From assembly GCA_030847615.1 (NCBI GenBank), contig JAUMIR010000004.1, forward strand, positions 87,707,001-87,771,000: a stretch of 64,000 bases of DNA, in the 5' to 3' direction. The number at the start of each line of letters is the position of its first letter. The first letter of the stretch is position 1. Below, piece by piece: positions 1-10,908 of this stretch. A program made the translations under genes and the position numbers. The notes under the pieces were generated by a model. The model ran no database searches. It was not told where the DNA came from and saw nothing but the letters and a program-made list of their open reading frames with translations. This DNA comes from Gambelia wislizenii. Taxonomy: Eukaryota > Chordata > Lepidosauria > Squamata > Crotaphytidae.

Positions 1-906
1 TCTGTTTATGTGCCAGAGCCCCCAAACTGCTTTATGCTTCTCCACCCTCATGACAAACAGCTTGGCAAGGGGATGCATGAGCCACATTGAGCCTGGCAAT
101 TCCTCACCTCTTGCCACTGTCTCCCCGGGAGCCAGCACAAAGAGGCTTTGAAAGAGTGCAGTTACCAGCTTTCACTGAGCCTCCGGCATTAACTTCTCCC
201 CTTTCTCCCCACTCCCCACCCTTGGTTTGCTGTGGCAGCTACAGTGGCGGCGCAGTTACCTCCTTGCTGGGTGCCTTGCTTTATGGCCCCATGCACATAA
301 GACATTCACCAGTTCTCCCTCCCCATCAGAAAAGTGTTCCCCTCCCCATTTGGGGTTTTAGGAAAGTTTCCCTACTGACCTGCTCTTGGAGGCAGGGAAG
401 CCCTTGGCTGCTCATTCCTGATATCATAGGGTGCTGCTAGAGCTGCTGCCTCTGGAGTTTGCTGCTTCCTTCACATCCAGCCCTGCTGCTACTAGGGCGA
501 TAATGTGCTTGTCTCTTGCTCATGAACTTGGCATTACTTTCAGCTCAGTTCCTTCAGCATCACGCTGCCCCGCCTGCCCAGTGCCCAGCACTGCCCTACC
601 CAGTACCCATCAACATTCTGTACCCAGCCACATTGTTCAACTGCATCTTCTTTTTCTTCCTCTTCCTCTTCTTCTTCTCCCTCCAGCTTTCTCTTCCTTA
701 CTTCACTTCACCACCATCCCTGAACCCTTACTCTTTGGAAATCTTATCAGCACTTATCTTTCCCCCCACACCCCGCTAGTGCTAACTCACAAAGCTGAAG
801 TAAACATTATTTGGGAAATCTATCACTGGATCTCTCAGCGTTTAGATTTTCATTTAAAAGTCAAAGCAGAGATGCTGAGGGATAGAGCATCAACGTCTTC
901 TCACTT
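1..906. other. No gene recognised
   Basis: No exon, RNA gene or classifiable repeat is visible. A pyrimidine-rich TTC/CTC stretch lies near 645-690. The open frames here are proline/serine/leucine-rich and show no domain. Confidence 0.5.
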
Positions 907-1444
907 ATGCCTTGGTCAGACCTCACCTAGAATACTGTGTCCAGTTCTGGGCACCACAATTCAAAAAGGATATTGACAAATTGGAGCGTGTCCAGAGGAG
1001 AGCGACTAAAATGGTGAAAAGTCTGGAAACTATGCCTTATGAGGAGAGACTTAGGGAGCTGGGTATGTTTAGCCTGGAAAAAAGATGGTTAAGAGGCGAT
1101 ATGATAGCCCTGTTTAAGTATTTGAAGGGGTGTCACGCTGAGGATGGAGCGAGCTTGTTTTCTGCTGCTCCAGAGACTGGAACACGGAGCAATGGATGCA
1201 AGCTCCAGGAACAGAGATTCCACCTCAACATGAGGAGGAAGTTTTTGACAGTAAGAGCTGTTTGGCAGTGGAACGCACTCCCTCAGAGCGTGGTGGGGTC
1301 TCCTTCCTTGGAGGTCTTTAAACAGAGGCTGGATTGCCATCTGTCGGGGATGCTTTGATCAAGATTTCCTGCATGGCAGGGGGTTGGACTGGATGTCCTT
1401 GTCGTCTCTTCCAACTCTACAATTCTATGATTCTATGATTCTAT
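907..1444 (+). mobile_element. CR1 LINE, 5'-truncated 3' fragment (end of ORF2)
   Basis: The frame at 912-1358 (148 residues) is the C-terminal end of a CR1 reverse-transcriptase polyprotein. It has the family's [47 protein letters not shown] and F-x-R-LD segments, ending with LSGML and a stop. A short 3' UTR follows (GGGGGTTGGACTGGATG-like) and ends in tandem ATTCTATG units, the CR1 3' terminus. The frame is intact over this part and very similar to the copy at 52040-52582. The reverse-transcriptase catalytic region is missing through 5' truncation, so this is a dead insertion. Confidence 0.93.
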
Positions 1445-1707
1445 GCCATTTCCTCAATCTGAATGACATACACACATAGGTAATTTGTCCCCATGTTAAA
1501 TGCCCAACAGGTAATTATCCCTAAACTAATGAACAGGAGGTTCAGAGAGAGATAAACAAAACCCGTATACTTTCTGGCTAATGTAGCTGGGCCCAGCAAG
1601 GCAATGCCAGGCAGAGTGGCCACATGTTGCTAAAAAAAGGGGAAATGCCTTCCCAAAATAGAGAGAGAAGAGTACACTGGTTTCCATACCATTTGCATAG
1701 GTTAATG

Positions 1708-2092
1708 GAGTGGTTCTTAACTTTTTCTTTACCAGGGACCCCCTTTAAATATCTTTTATTGCTGCAGACCCCCAAGACATAACTCAAGATTTAAAACTCA
1801 AATCATTATCATCATATTCTTCATCATCACCATCCATTAACAATTACATCATCCATTAAAACTTCCCTCAGAGTTGCTAGAGGGAGAGGGAAGATTTTTC
1901 TCCTGTTTCTTCCTGCCAGTTTGTGGCTGGACTGGATTGAACAGCAACATGGAAGCCCAGCCAGTCAGCCAGCCTTTGCCTTGGCTCCTGTCATGTGGCC
2001 ACACCACTGTGGGGAGGAAGTGGGCTGAGCAGTCTTCAAGCCTTTGTGGACCCCCTGTGAGGACATCCACCGACCACAGGTTAAGAACACTG
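1708..2092. mobile_element. hAT-like non-autonomous DNA transposon
   Basis: The ends are inverted repeats of the form (C/G)AGTGGTTCTTAAC at the left and GGTTAAGAACACTG at the right. Next to them are the matching inner motifs ACCAGGGACCCCC and GTGGACCCCCTGTGAGG, giving the familiar 'agtggttcttaacc' hAT MITE architecture. The flanking 8-mers (GGTTAATG / GGCTACCG) agree at only 5 of 8 positions, so the target duplication is decayed. There is an ATC-rich low-complexity tract inside. No transposase. Confidence 0.7.
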
Positions 2093-2447
2093 GGCTACCG
2101 CATGCATATCAATGCAAATTTTGAAATCATTACTGTAATTCGAACAAAACAGTACTTCTCATCAAAGTAGGGATGACTGTGTGCCGTTTCAGTCTGGTAG
2201 TCTGGGGAAATTTCAAGGTCTCTTTCTTTTGGCTCTTTATCTTTTAAGCCAGCTTTTAACACCACAGAGCCTTCTAGAGAGAGGACTACACCACATAAAG
2301 TAAGGAACTTGGCCACTCTAGTGCCAGTACAGATCAGGGCCTCATGCTGAGAACACATAAAATCAGGGGACCTAAATGAGAATTTGCCCCTAGTGTGCAG
2401 TCCATCCCATTTGCCCATTAAGGGTGGAATTGGTCTTCAGAAACACT
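2093..2447. other. No gene recognised
   Basis: Nothing is identifiable between the hAT-like element and the MITE that follows. Confidence 0.5.
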
Positions 2448-3036
2448 GGAGATTTTCACGCGGGCTATATATCCTGTGGCAGGAACAGAACAGGGTCGGG
2501 AAAGGTTTTCCCTTTCGGATGATGTTGATCCTGTTCCATTCCCTAATTGTCATCATTCTGTTTTCTCCCCGTGATACAGTATTCACAGGGAGAAGTCATT
2601 ATTAAGCACCCGGTTCCGTTTCTGTAACGGAACACGGGTGTGCGAATTGGACCCCGTCCCTGTTCTGGAATGACAGGGACGGGGGAGGAGCTCCATGGTG
2701 AGCACTTCCTACAAAGATTGGGACATCCAGGTAAGTGCCACCCTTCCCAACCCCCTCCCTGGGTTACTTGTATTTTAAAAAAATATATTTTTTTAATTTT
2801 TAATTTTTATTCTTTTATTTGATATCTGGACTGGGGGTTAATTTGAATTTCACTCCTGCTCATTCTCTCACCTTACAATGGCTGCATTTAGGACCAGCCG
2901 GGCAAGGAGGGAGGACACCCGTTCCTGAAGCAGAATGGAGGTAAGTGTGCAAACATTTACCTCCATTCCATTGCAGGAACGGGAGAGGAGGTGGCAGGAC
3001 AGAACTGGGGCTTTTAGCCCTAGTGTGGAAATCTCC
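2448..3036. mobile_element. MITE, GGAGATTTTCA-end family, copy 1 (589 bp)
   Basis: It starts GGAGATTTTCACGCG and ends GTGTGGAAATCTCC, so it has terminal inverted repeats. The element is bounded by a direct ACT on each side (2445-2447 and 3037-3039), a 3-bp target duplication. The interior includes GTAAGTG motifs next to purine-rich blocks, an A/T-rich stretch near 2775-2820, and segments shared with the copies at 16988 and 60728. It has no coding capacity. A 3-bp duplication points to a PIF/Harbinger- or CACTA-like mobiliser, but I cannot assign a superfamily. Confidence 0.8.
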
Positions 3037-3433
3037 ACTGACGCATCCTAGCTTCGAAGAGTCTCGCCCATTCCCTCTGAACTATGTTCCTAAATTCACC
3101 TCCCACTGAAGCAGGACATAATTAAGCTGCATAGTTAGACTGAATTAGACTGTCCATCTTGCTTAGTCTTGTCTGCACTGCTTGCCTGTGCTTCTCTAGG
3201 GGTTGAGACAGGGGTCTTCCAGACAGGGTTTCAGGCAGAGGTGCCAAGGACAAAATCTGGAACTTTTTGTATGCATGTGTATATGCTTTACACCTAAGCT
3301 ATAGCTCCCATAATACTGTATTGAATGTGGATCTGCAGAGTTAACAGGGGGAGGAGGGGATAAACTTCCACCAGGAACAGTTGTAGGAAATAATACTAAG
3401 GTTTACTTAATTCTGTAGGGTTGCTTATTTCAG
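3037..3433. other. No gene recognised
   Basis: AT-moderate DNA with no motif I can name. Confidence 0.5.
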
Positions 3434-3541
3434 TGGGCAGAACACATGTTTTGCATGCAGAAGGTCTCAGCTTCATTAGTTAGGATTGGAAAATCTCTGG
3501 GCCAGACAGACCAATGGTCTAATATAAATCAGCTTCCATTG
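3434..3541 (+). mobile_element. tRNA-derived SINE, degenerate copy
   Basis: It has the order CAGTGGGCAGAACACATGTT, then TTGCATGCAGAAGGTCTCAG, then ACCAATGGTCTAATATAAATCAGCTTCC. This matches a sauropsid tRNA-headed SINE whose A-box-like part reads TAGAGCA-TTTGCATGC and whose body ends in an 'ACAGACCAATGGTCT..CAGCTTCC' tail. It is decayed: the B box is barely visible. A better copy lies at 4787-4918. Confidence 0.6.
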
Positions 3542-4326
3542 TTGAGACCTCAGTATCACAATGCAGACATGCAAATAAGAGTTTGCTGTTCCTGAAACTG
3601 AGAGAACCAGAACTCTCTTGCACACAGGACTGAAACATCTTATTCCATGTGGAATCCAAAGCTGGCTTGCCCTTTCCCCATCTGCTCAGCAGGCACACAA
3701 CAGTGGTGAAAGAGCCAGCTCAGCCTGACCTTATCCTAATGAGGCCTCATTAGCAGCATCCAGCTGTTGGAGACCCCTCCTTCTCAATTAACTGGCCTGA
3801 GTGCAGTGTGTATGTGTGTGTGTTCCTCCTAGGATAGCCTCAGATCCCACAGTGCCTGGGCAAGAGAGTGGTCATTAAGCAGGAAATGCAGCCAGGGACA
3901 TTACTATGCCTTCCCTTCTACTTTGGCTGTGAGGAAGACTTTCTCTAACCCAGTCCCTTCCAATGTCGGTGGAAGCTATGCCTATGTGGTTCAGCCTAGC
4001 ATGGGCTCCTTGGAGGTAAGAATACTTGGCACAGACAAAGGATTACAGCCTAGCTGGATTCTGCTGAGGCAGGCATCCTGGACTCAATCTGATTTCATAA
4101 CAGCTCATTCACAGTGCTCCCATACACCCCCCACCCCCACACAGCTATTTCAGTCTTGGCCTGATGCACCCCTGGCCTCACTGGGACTTCTGCCCGCACA
4201 CACCTGCTGCAGGACATCCTGTAAAGCCCAACCAGTCACAAGACTGGTGTTAGAAAAGAGGCTACTCAGAAGCATGTTTGCATAGAGCACCATGACCTGC
4301 TTGGGACCCAGACTTGTGTAGGGATG
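3542..4326. other. No gene recognised
   Basis: Nothing recognised. A short TG-rich run lies near 3808-3822 and a C-rich run near 4126-4140. The 120-residue open frame at 3923-4285 has no domain and no good initiation context. Confidence 0.5.
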
Positions 4327-4338
4327 TAAACACTAGAG

Positions 4339-4585
4339 TTGTTGTTGTGTGCCTTCAAGTCATTTTCAACTTATGGCGACCCTAAGGCGAACCCATCACA
4401 GCAGGGTTTTTTTTTTTTTTGAAAACATTTGTTCAGAGGGGGTTTGCCTTTGCTTTTCTCTGAGGCTGAGAGAGTGTGACTTGCCCAAGGTCACCAGTGG
4501 GTTTCTGTGGCTGAACAGGGATTCGAACCCTGGTCTCTAGAGCCAGAGTCCAATGCTCAAACCGCTATACAATGCTGGCTCTCAA
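4339..4585 (-). mobile_element. tRNA-derived SINE with 12-bp target-site duplication
   Basis: Read on the minus strand, it opens with a tRNA-like head (A-box-like TAGCGGTTTGAGCATTGGAC, B-box-like GGTTCGAATCCC). A conserved body follows (GTGACCTTGGGCAAGTCACA, then AGAGAAAAGCAAAGGC), and it ends with GGGTCGCCATAAGTTG and GACTTGAAGGCACACAACAAC. The tail resembles RTE/Bov-B 3' ends, so RTE machinery probably mobilised it (inference). A perfect 12-bp direct repeat TAAACACTAGAG flanks it (4327-4338 and 4586-4597), showing a LINE-type insertion that is relatively young. There is an internal T-run at about 4408-4421. Confidence 0.92.
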
Positions 4586-4786
4586 TAAACACTAGAGGTC
4601 TGACCTTATACCCACCTTTTCTTCCTAGCACTGCTGGATATGTGTGCATGTCTTCTGTAGCCAGTAGCTAACTCAGCTGGTCAATGCATGCTGTTAATAA
4701 TGCTAAGCCTGTGAGTTTGAGACACACACTGGTTACAGGGGGTGGGGAAGATAGACAGAAACCCATATCTTCTCCTTCGTCCAGGA

Positions 4787-4918
4787 AAGAGTTATAGCTC
4801 AGTGGCAGAGCACTTGCTTTGCATACAAATGACTCCAAGTTTGATCCTTGGCCTGTATCATGGAAGACCCACTGCCAATCAGTGTCAACAATACTGAGCT
4901 AGATGAATCTATGGTCTG
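4787..4918 (+). mobile_element. tRNA-derived SINE (TAGCTCAGTGG head)
   Basis: The head TAGCTCAGTGGCAGAGCAC, with TTGCTTTGCATACAAATGAC and GTTTGATCCTTGG, corresponds to the tRNA A box, anticodon arm and B box. The body CCACTGCCAATCAGTGTCAA-CAATACTGAGCTAGAT and TCTATGGTCTGA matches the same SINE family as 3434-3541. It is a non-functional tRNA-like sequence, not a tRNA gene: there is no CCA-side acceptor pairing. Confidence 0.82.
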
Positions 4919-7159
4919 AATTGGGGGAGGGGGAAAACAGTTTCCTAGATTAGACTTGACATAAACTAATCAACATAACCATGTATCTTGCCTAGAATTG
5001 CTTAAATCTTTTCTATTCAGATTCAAACTTCCTGACTCACAGCATAGCGGTACCAAAAGGCAGGAAGGCAGGTTAGAATCCTGCCTGAGTATATAAAGGT
5101 CTATCAAGGACTCTCTAAGCCCCAGTGTTCAAATAATGCCTCCTCCTTAGCTGGTACTGGATCTTAGTTTTTGGATGGATTAACCAAAAATAGTTATAAG
5201 AGTATAGTGTCTCCCCAATTCTAAAGCCCCATCCCACCATCTTCAGCTGCAAACACCCCTGATGGGGAAAAAGATGAGCATAAAGTATGATCCTCATTGT
5301 TTTCTAAATGTGAAGGGGAGCCTGTTCCTCAGTGACATGTAAGGCCATTGAGCCATCCTAGGTTGCATTCCCTCTGGGGACCACATGCTGCATACTCCTG
5401 CTGCTCTCCTTCTCTGTAGACATCATCACAGCCATCTCCATAGAAACCATTTATGAGGTCACCAGGCACTGACTAGACCATCTGGTGACAACAATAAGCA
5501 AGCGGATAAGAGGGTGAATGAAAATGGTGCACCAAATACTTTATATTCCCCTCCACCTGTTCCAACATGGATTCTTTCTAGGAGCACCAAGAACTTGGTT
5601 TTCTGCCATGCTTTTGGTCCTGTTGCTGCCTGCTTTGTCCTTTTGGGGTGCTCTTGTCCCTACTACAGCTTGATATAGAATGCTAAGGATCTCTGCCTCC
5701 TGACTATGGCTCCAAGCGCCCCAGCTGTTTCCTGAGCATCAACGTCCAAGGAGCCCAATGAGGCGTGAATGAGGCAGCAGAACATGGCAGGGGAAGTGCG
5801 GAGAAGGGGAAGGGGGGGCTGACACCAGATGGTGTCTGGGGTCTGCCATAGTTACATATAGATGGGACATGGTCCAGGGATGAGCTGCCACTTGCTGCCA
5901 CATGTGGGGCAGTCAGCATGCAATGCTAGCTGAGAACCAGTCTGCTGTTCCACAAAACGTACTTGCCACCATGGATGCAGAAAAGAGTAAGAGGCACATC
6001 AGCAACAGATTCTGATTCAACCAGAAGGTGGAGCTAGACAGATTCAGCAGCAGGAGCAGAATCAACTAAAGAAGTAGCAAATGCCCAGAAGGATGCATCT
6101 ATCATCATATGCATAGTATCATCCATTGAAAGGAGCAAGTTGTCAGCAGAACTGAAAATGCTTTCATATGTAAAGAGAAAAGGAGTGTGAAAAAAATTAT
6201 TGCATTTCAAAAATCCATTATATCCTGCCACCAAATTGCAAAGTGATAAGAGGCTTGAATCTTGGAGACAGCATTCTGTTATATGGGATGCCCATGCTCA
6301 ACCCACTGAAGGAGCATGCCTGAACATCTCAGATGGTGCATGTCCTTGATCTGAATGAGCCAGTCTAGAAAAAATCCACCCTAGTTAAAGCAAGCTAGAA
6401 AGACATGGCTGATTCAAAACAAAAGCCTTTGTGCCATTATCACAAAATAGCCTCATACTGAGTTTGGGGACATTTGTGGTCACATCCCATCCTTCCCTTT
6501 GAAGTACACATAAGATGGGTATTAGGAGCTACAGGTCTGTATCACATAGTATCAAGGTTGCTACTCTCTGCAATCCAATAACTGTTTCAGAGTCCCATAA
6601 AGTATTTTGATAATCTCTGTCACAATTACCGTGTTACAGAGCCATGGATCTAAATACTGTCGTCTCTGGACTATAATGCCCAGGGGTGTGTGTATTGCAG
6701 AGGCAACCCCAACAGCAATGGCATGGGATCCAGTGTGTGGACTTTATCAGACAAGCTTCTAAAAATGCTGTAATTCTGCGATTGAGGAAAGCGAAAACAT
6801 AGTGGCATGATCACAGTAATTATTGCACATTGCTGTAATTGCACGATACTACTGCCACAGAATTATCACACAATCACCACTAGTGGTTTAAGAATGGGAT
6901 TTCAGCTCATGTAATAGTAACATTTCTCTTCACATGCCTTCTAATGACAGAATACAATATTAACGCTTCGTGCTGGCCCGCACATATCCCTTTAAGAAAA
7001 TTTTTCTCCTACTTCTGTAATTTTGCATGGGCGAGATTTCGGCTAATCTTGTGAGAAGATGAGACTTCAGTTAAGAACACCAAAAACAAACACATAATGA
7101 AAGAACTTCACAAATAAACAAATAAACAAACATAAAAATGTACCACCAAGCAAAGGTGG
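4919..7159. other. Long stretch without a gene
   Basis: No exon or classifiable repeat. At 6728-6741 there is GGACTTTATCAGAC, which matches the terminus of the MITE at 57771-58345, but I do not see a matching right end, so it may be a truncated copy. Several AT-rich (AAACAAATA) runs sit at 7085-7135. Confidence 0.45.
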
Positions 7160-8190
7160 CCATTCATTAAAACAGTGTAAAATCATGTCACCCCTCAGTC
7201 TTCTCTTCATCAAGCTGAACATGCTGAGCTCCTTAAACCATTCCTCATATGTTTTGTTCTCCATACCTCTTGTCATTCTCATTGCCCTTCTCTGAACCTG
7301 CTCCAACTTGTTTATATCCTTCTTAAAATGAGTCCCCCAGAACTGAACACGGTGCTCCAGATGAGGCATGACCAGCACAGAATATAGTGAGACTATTACT
7401 TAACTGTTTGGAAATTATGCTTCTATTAATGCACACTAAGATATCATTCACCTTTTTTGCTACAGTATCACACTCCTGGCTCATGTTCAATTTATGATCA
7501 ACAATAATCCCAAGGTTCTTTCCTAATGTAGTACTGCTGAGACATGTATTCCATATCCTATACCTGTGCTTTTTGTTTTGTGGTCTAAATGTAGAAATTT
7601 GCATTTGTCTCATTGAATTTCATTTTATTAATTTCTGCCAAATTTTCTAGTTTATCTAGGTCTTTTTGAATTCTGTTCCTATCTTCCACCCCTCCCAGTT
7701 TTGTATTATCTGCAAATCTGATAAGGAAGGATTCCTTCCACTTCATCATCTAAGTCCTTGATAAAAATGTTGAAGAATAATGGCCCTAGGATAGAACCCT
7801 GAGGCAATCCACTTGAGACTACCTTCCAGTTTGAAGTGCAGCCATTGATGATGACTCTTTGAGCATGGTTTTCCAACCAGATATGGATCCATCTGAGAGT
7901 GTTCCTATCTATTCCACATTTAATCAGTTTGCTAATCAAAACATTAAGGGACACCTTATCAAATGCTTGCTGAAATCCAGATAAATAACACCCACAGCAT
8001 TCTCATCATCTACTAAGCTGGTGAACCGACTGAAAAAAAAAAGATATAAGATTAGTTTGGCAGGACTTGTTCTTGGCAAACCCATGCTGGCTCCTACTGA
8101 CCACTGCATTGTCATCAAGATACTTGCAGACGGACTCCTGTGTAATCCATTCTATTTTTTCCCCTTGGTACTGAGGTTAGAAATATCTAT
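7160..8190 (-). mobile_element. Old CR1-type LINE, reverse-transcriptase fragment, broken
   Basis: Minus-strand pieces give, in order from high to low coordinate, SRSQHGFAKNKSCQTNLI-like, VDDENAVGVIYLDFSK (motif A aspartate), LPQGSILGPLFFNIFIKDLD (fingers/palm) and KLNMSQECD. They continue with [20 protein letters not shown] and [13 protein letters not shown] segments. The pieces lie in several frames with stops, and the FADD region near 7715-7725 is frameshifted. It is more diverged from the 49 kb copy than the other CR1 copies are, so it is an older subfamily. The 3' UTR and ATTCTATG tail are absent. Confidence 0.85.
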
Positions 8191-8836
8191 GCTTCCTCAA
8201 ATCCTGCCATGCTCACCCCTTACAGCAGGACACTGTTTCTGACAAGTCCTCCTTCTTCTCTATGCCTCAGCTTTGTCCATGTGAGGGACATGTAGTCCTT
8301 GGAGGGATCCAGAGTGGGTGGGGAACAAGCTTGTACCTTGCCTCAAATTCCTGGGCACTTGGTGTCTTCTCAGAACATGAGGAACAAGACTTGGCCACAG
8401 GTCAAAAACATGGGATTTTCCAGAGAAGAATGGGAAGAGAAGGGGCCACACTCACACATGCCTTAATTATGTACACCTTAGATTGAATTAACGAAATGCC
8501 TTGCTGAAGCTGCCCTCATGAAATGTTCAGAAACTTCAGCTTTTTTTCAAAATGCAGGACTTAAGCTAAATCAGAGAAGGGGTGGGAGATGGGGTGGATC
8601 ATATAAATCCTCTCCTGAACCAACTATAGGAACTACAGTTCTAGCTTGTTTCCAGGTGCAACCCAAAGGACTATTATCCAACTTTTGTTCTGGTCAGCTT
8701 TTTGTCCACTTTTTATGTGAATCTCCATCCCACCCCACAATTTTGTCTGGTGATTTCAATGCTATTTATATGGTTCTTAACATTGTTATTTTGCTGATGG
8801 TTTTTAATTTAATGTTAGCCAAAATGATATATGTAT
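8191..8836. other. No gene recognised
   Basis: Nothing recognised. It may include the left part of the L2-like element whose tail is at 8864-9022. Confidence 0.45.
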
Positions 8837-8838
8837 AC

Positions 8839-8863
<25 letters not shown>
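8837..8863. repeat. (AC)n microsatellite
   Basis: About 13 uninterrupted AC dinucleotides. Confidence 0.95.
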
Positions 8864-8869
<6 letters not shown>

Positions 8870-9022
8870 GAGATCCTGTATTGCACAACATAGTGTAAAT
8901 CTTGTTTAATTGTGTTTTAACTTTTGTATTTTGATTATTTTAGCAATGTCTTTTTATTGTATACCGCTTTGAGTCCCAGACTGGGAAAAAGTGGGATAGA
9001 AATAAAGATAACAACAACAACC
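8864..9022 (+). mobile_element. L2/CR1-like 3' tail (LINE or SINE end)
   Basis: The block TTGTATACCGCTTTGAGTCC, with GGGAAAAAGTGGGATAGAAATAAA and an AACAACAAC run, is the common vertebrate L2-like 3' end ('accgctttgagtcc...gcgggatataaataaa'). No coding part is recognisable upstream. Confidence 0.65.
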
Positions 9023-9949
9023 TTCCATAGGAGGAACTATACTACATGTCTTCTCTCAAACCCCCCAGATTCACCATTTAGCTGCTATAGCCCATACCCA
9101 TGGCTATTTGGTGGCTAGTGGAGAGCGGAGGGTGGGGTGGGGTAATCAGAGAAGTATCTGGCTATGTCCCCCTAGCCAGACACTGACCAATTACTTTTGT
9201 AATACGCCTGAGTCCTCCAAAGATCTCAGAAGATGATGTCACCAGTCTGTATCTGGTCATGCAAACACAGCTAGACTCTTCTCCAATTCCCCTCTGCTCT
9301 CCACCACCCACTGAATGACTGTCAGAGAAGGACCACAGAGGCCGAACAATGAGATGAAGGGGAGCCTTTGGTCACTGTGGAGGATGGAAGAGAATATCAA
9401 CCTCCAACATGAGCAGAAGGAGACATATGCAGGGGTAAGGTAGGCTTACACTTGTATACGTTACTAACAGCATCCCAGCCATATACTCCAGGGCTGAATC
9501 CAATGTTAGTCCCAGCTAGAGCAAACACAGAATAGAATTTACATAAGTGGTAAGTAACAAGCTCCATTCATTTTCGTGGATCTACTACCATAGTTGGGAC
9601 TAAAACTGGATTTTGTCTCAAGTTTGGAAACACAATTACTATCAAATACCATTCAGTGGCTGGAGGATCTTACTGCCTTATTTACACATGAAGAGGTTTG
9701 TATCTTTCACATACCAACTTCAGTAAGATTTATTTTTTAGATATATGGGCTGAGGTCCTACATTGGAGTTGTGTAGTATTCACAGTCATTTATAGATTGT
9801 GCTACATGGCTGTTGTGTTGAATGGTAATGTTGTACAAATGAATGCACAACTTAAGGAATACTACCACCAGTTTTGTCATGGGCAGACGGATATGCACTG
9901 CCTGGGAATGCACATCAGCATGCATAGCTACACTGCATGTACAACTCCA
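9023..9949. other. No gene recognised
   Basis: Unique-looking DNA with nothing identifiable. Confidence 0.5.
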
Positions 9950-10175
9950 GGCCCTTTCACGCTATAAAATTATAGTGCTATGATTCCACTTTAATTTCTA
10001 TGGCTACATCCTATAGAATCTTGGGACTGGCAGCTTGGTCAGAGGCATCAGAGGAGCTCTCTGAATGAGAATTGTAAATGCCCTCCCTAAACTGCCAATC
10101 CTAGGATTCCATAAGATGTTTCCATGGCAGTTAAAGTGAAATCATGGCACTATAACTAGGCTGCGTGAAAGGGCC
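9950..10175. mobile_element. Palindromic MITE, GGCCCTTTCACGC ends (226 bp)
   Basis: The termini GGCCCTTTCACGC and GCGTGAAAGGGCC are perfect 13-bp inverted repeats. Inward, the two halves are also inverted copies: 'atagtgctatgattccactttaa..ctatggctacatcctatagaat' on the left against 'attccataagatgtttccatggcagttaaagtgaaatcatggcactata' on the right. The same core occurs in the copies at 14404-14625 and 54816-55038. No clear target duplication is seen here. Confidence 0.8.
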
Positions 10176-10301
10176 CTCTCTGTTTCCTCAATATTGAATA
10201 CAGACACTGTGCATTAGAGGAATATGCCCAACTACTTCCATACAGGAGCTAATGCATGTGTAAAACACCAATAGGATTCTGACCTAGTTCACCTTATGTT
10301 A

Positions 10302-10323
10302 ACACACACACACACACACACAC
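10302..10323. repeat. (CA)n microsatellite
   Basis: Eleven CA/AC units. Confidence 0.9.
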
Positions 10324-10423
10324 CTGTATTCTATGCACTTCCCCTCTCTTCTTTTGTTTCTTTTTTTATAATTTCAATAAACATTTTGCTGCTGCTCCTA
10401 CTGCTGTTTTTGTTGCTGTTGTT

Positions 10424-10768
10424 ACTGTGCGTGTTCAAGTCACTTTTGACTTATGGCTACCCTAAGGCATATAATGGGGCTTTCGTGGCAGAATTTGTTC
10501 AGGAGAGGATTGCCTTTGCCTTCCTCTGAGGATGAAGCTAATGTTGAGGATGTTCACTAATGTTTTTTAGCTAAAAAACATTGTAAACCACTTAGGGAAT
10601 GCTTTTGCACTGATAAGCGGTATATAAATATCAATGCTATTGCTATTGCTGTGAAAGAGTGTGACTTGCCCAAGGTCACCAGTGGGTTTCCATGGCTGAG
10701 TGAGGATTCAAATCTTGGTCTCCCAGTGCCCTAGTCCAATGCTCAAACCACTACACCAGGCTGGCTCT
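10424..10768 (-). mobile_element. tRNA-derived SINE interrupted by an L2-like tail
   Basis: The minus-strand SINE is the same family as 4339-4585: the tRNA-like head is at 10695-10768 (antisense TCAAATCTTGGTCTCCC, CTCAAACCACTACACC) and the tail at 10424-10475 (GTTCAAGTCACTTTTGACTTATGG). Between GCCTTCCTCTGAGGATGA and AAGAGTGTGACTTGCCC sits about 125 bp (roughly 10530-10653) ending in GTAAACCACTTAGGGAATGC and GCGGTATATAAATATCAATG, then GCTATT repeats. That is a different, L2-like 3' end, so a second retroelement inserted into the SINE. Confidence 0.82.
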
Positions 10769-10865
10769 CATTAAAATTAACATTTTAATAAACAGATACA
10801 TATATAATACATGAAAATGCAGGGTGCAAATTTTAGCATACAATAAGTAATTAAAATAAACAAGG

Positions 10866-10908
10866 GTGGTCTCTTCCAACTCTACAATTCTATGATTCTA
10901 TGATTCTA
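10866..10908 (+). mobile_element. CR1 3' terminal stub
   Basis: GGTCTCTTCCAACTCTACAA followed by three TTCTATGA-type repeats is the extreme 3' end of a CR1. Only about 40 bp survive, from severe 5' truncation. Confidence 0.8.

Noticed and set aside
2755..2830. GTAAGTG motifs in the MITEs as splice donors of a gene
   Set aside because: The same motif recurs in all MITE copies at equivalent positions, so it belongs to the repeat.
4787..4918. tRNA gene
   Set aside because: A and B boxes are present, but the acceptor and other stems do not pair and the body continues as a SINE.
9950..10175. Assignment of the palindromic MITE to hAT
   Set aside because: hAT elements make 8-bp duplications; related copies at 14404 and 54816 show 3-bp duplications, so I left the superfamily open.
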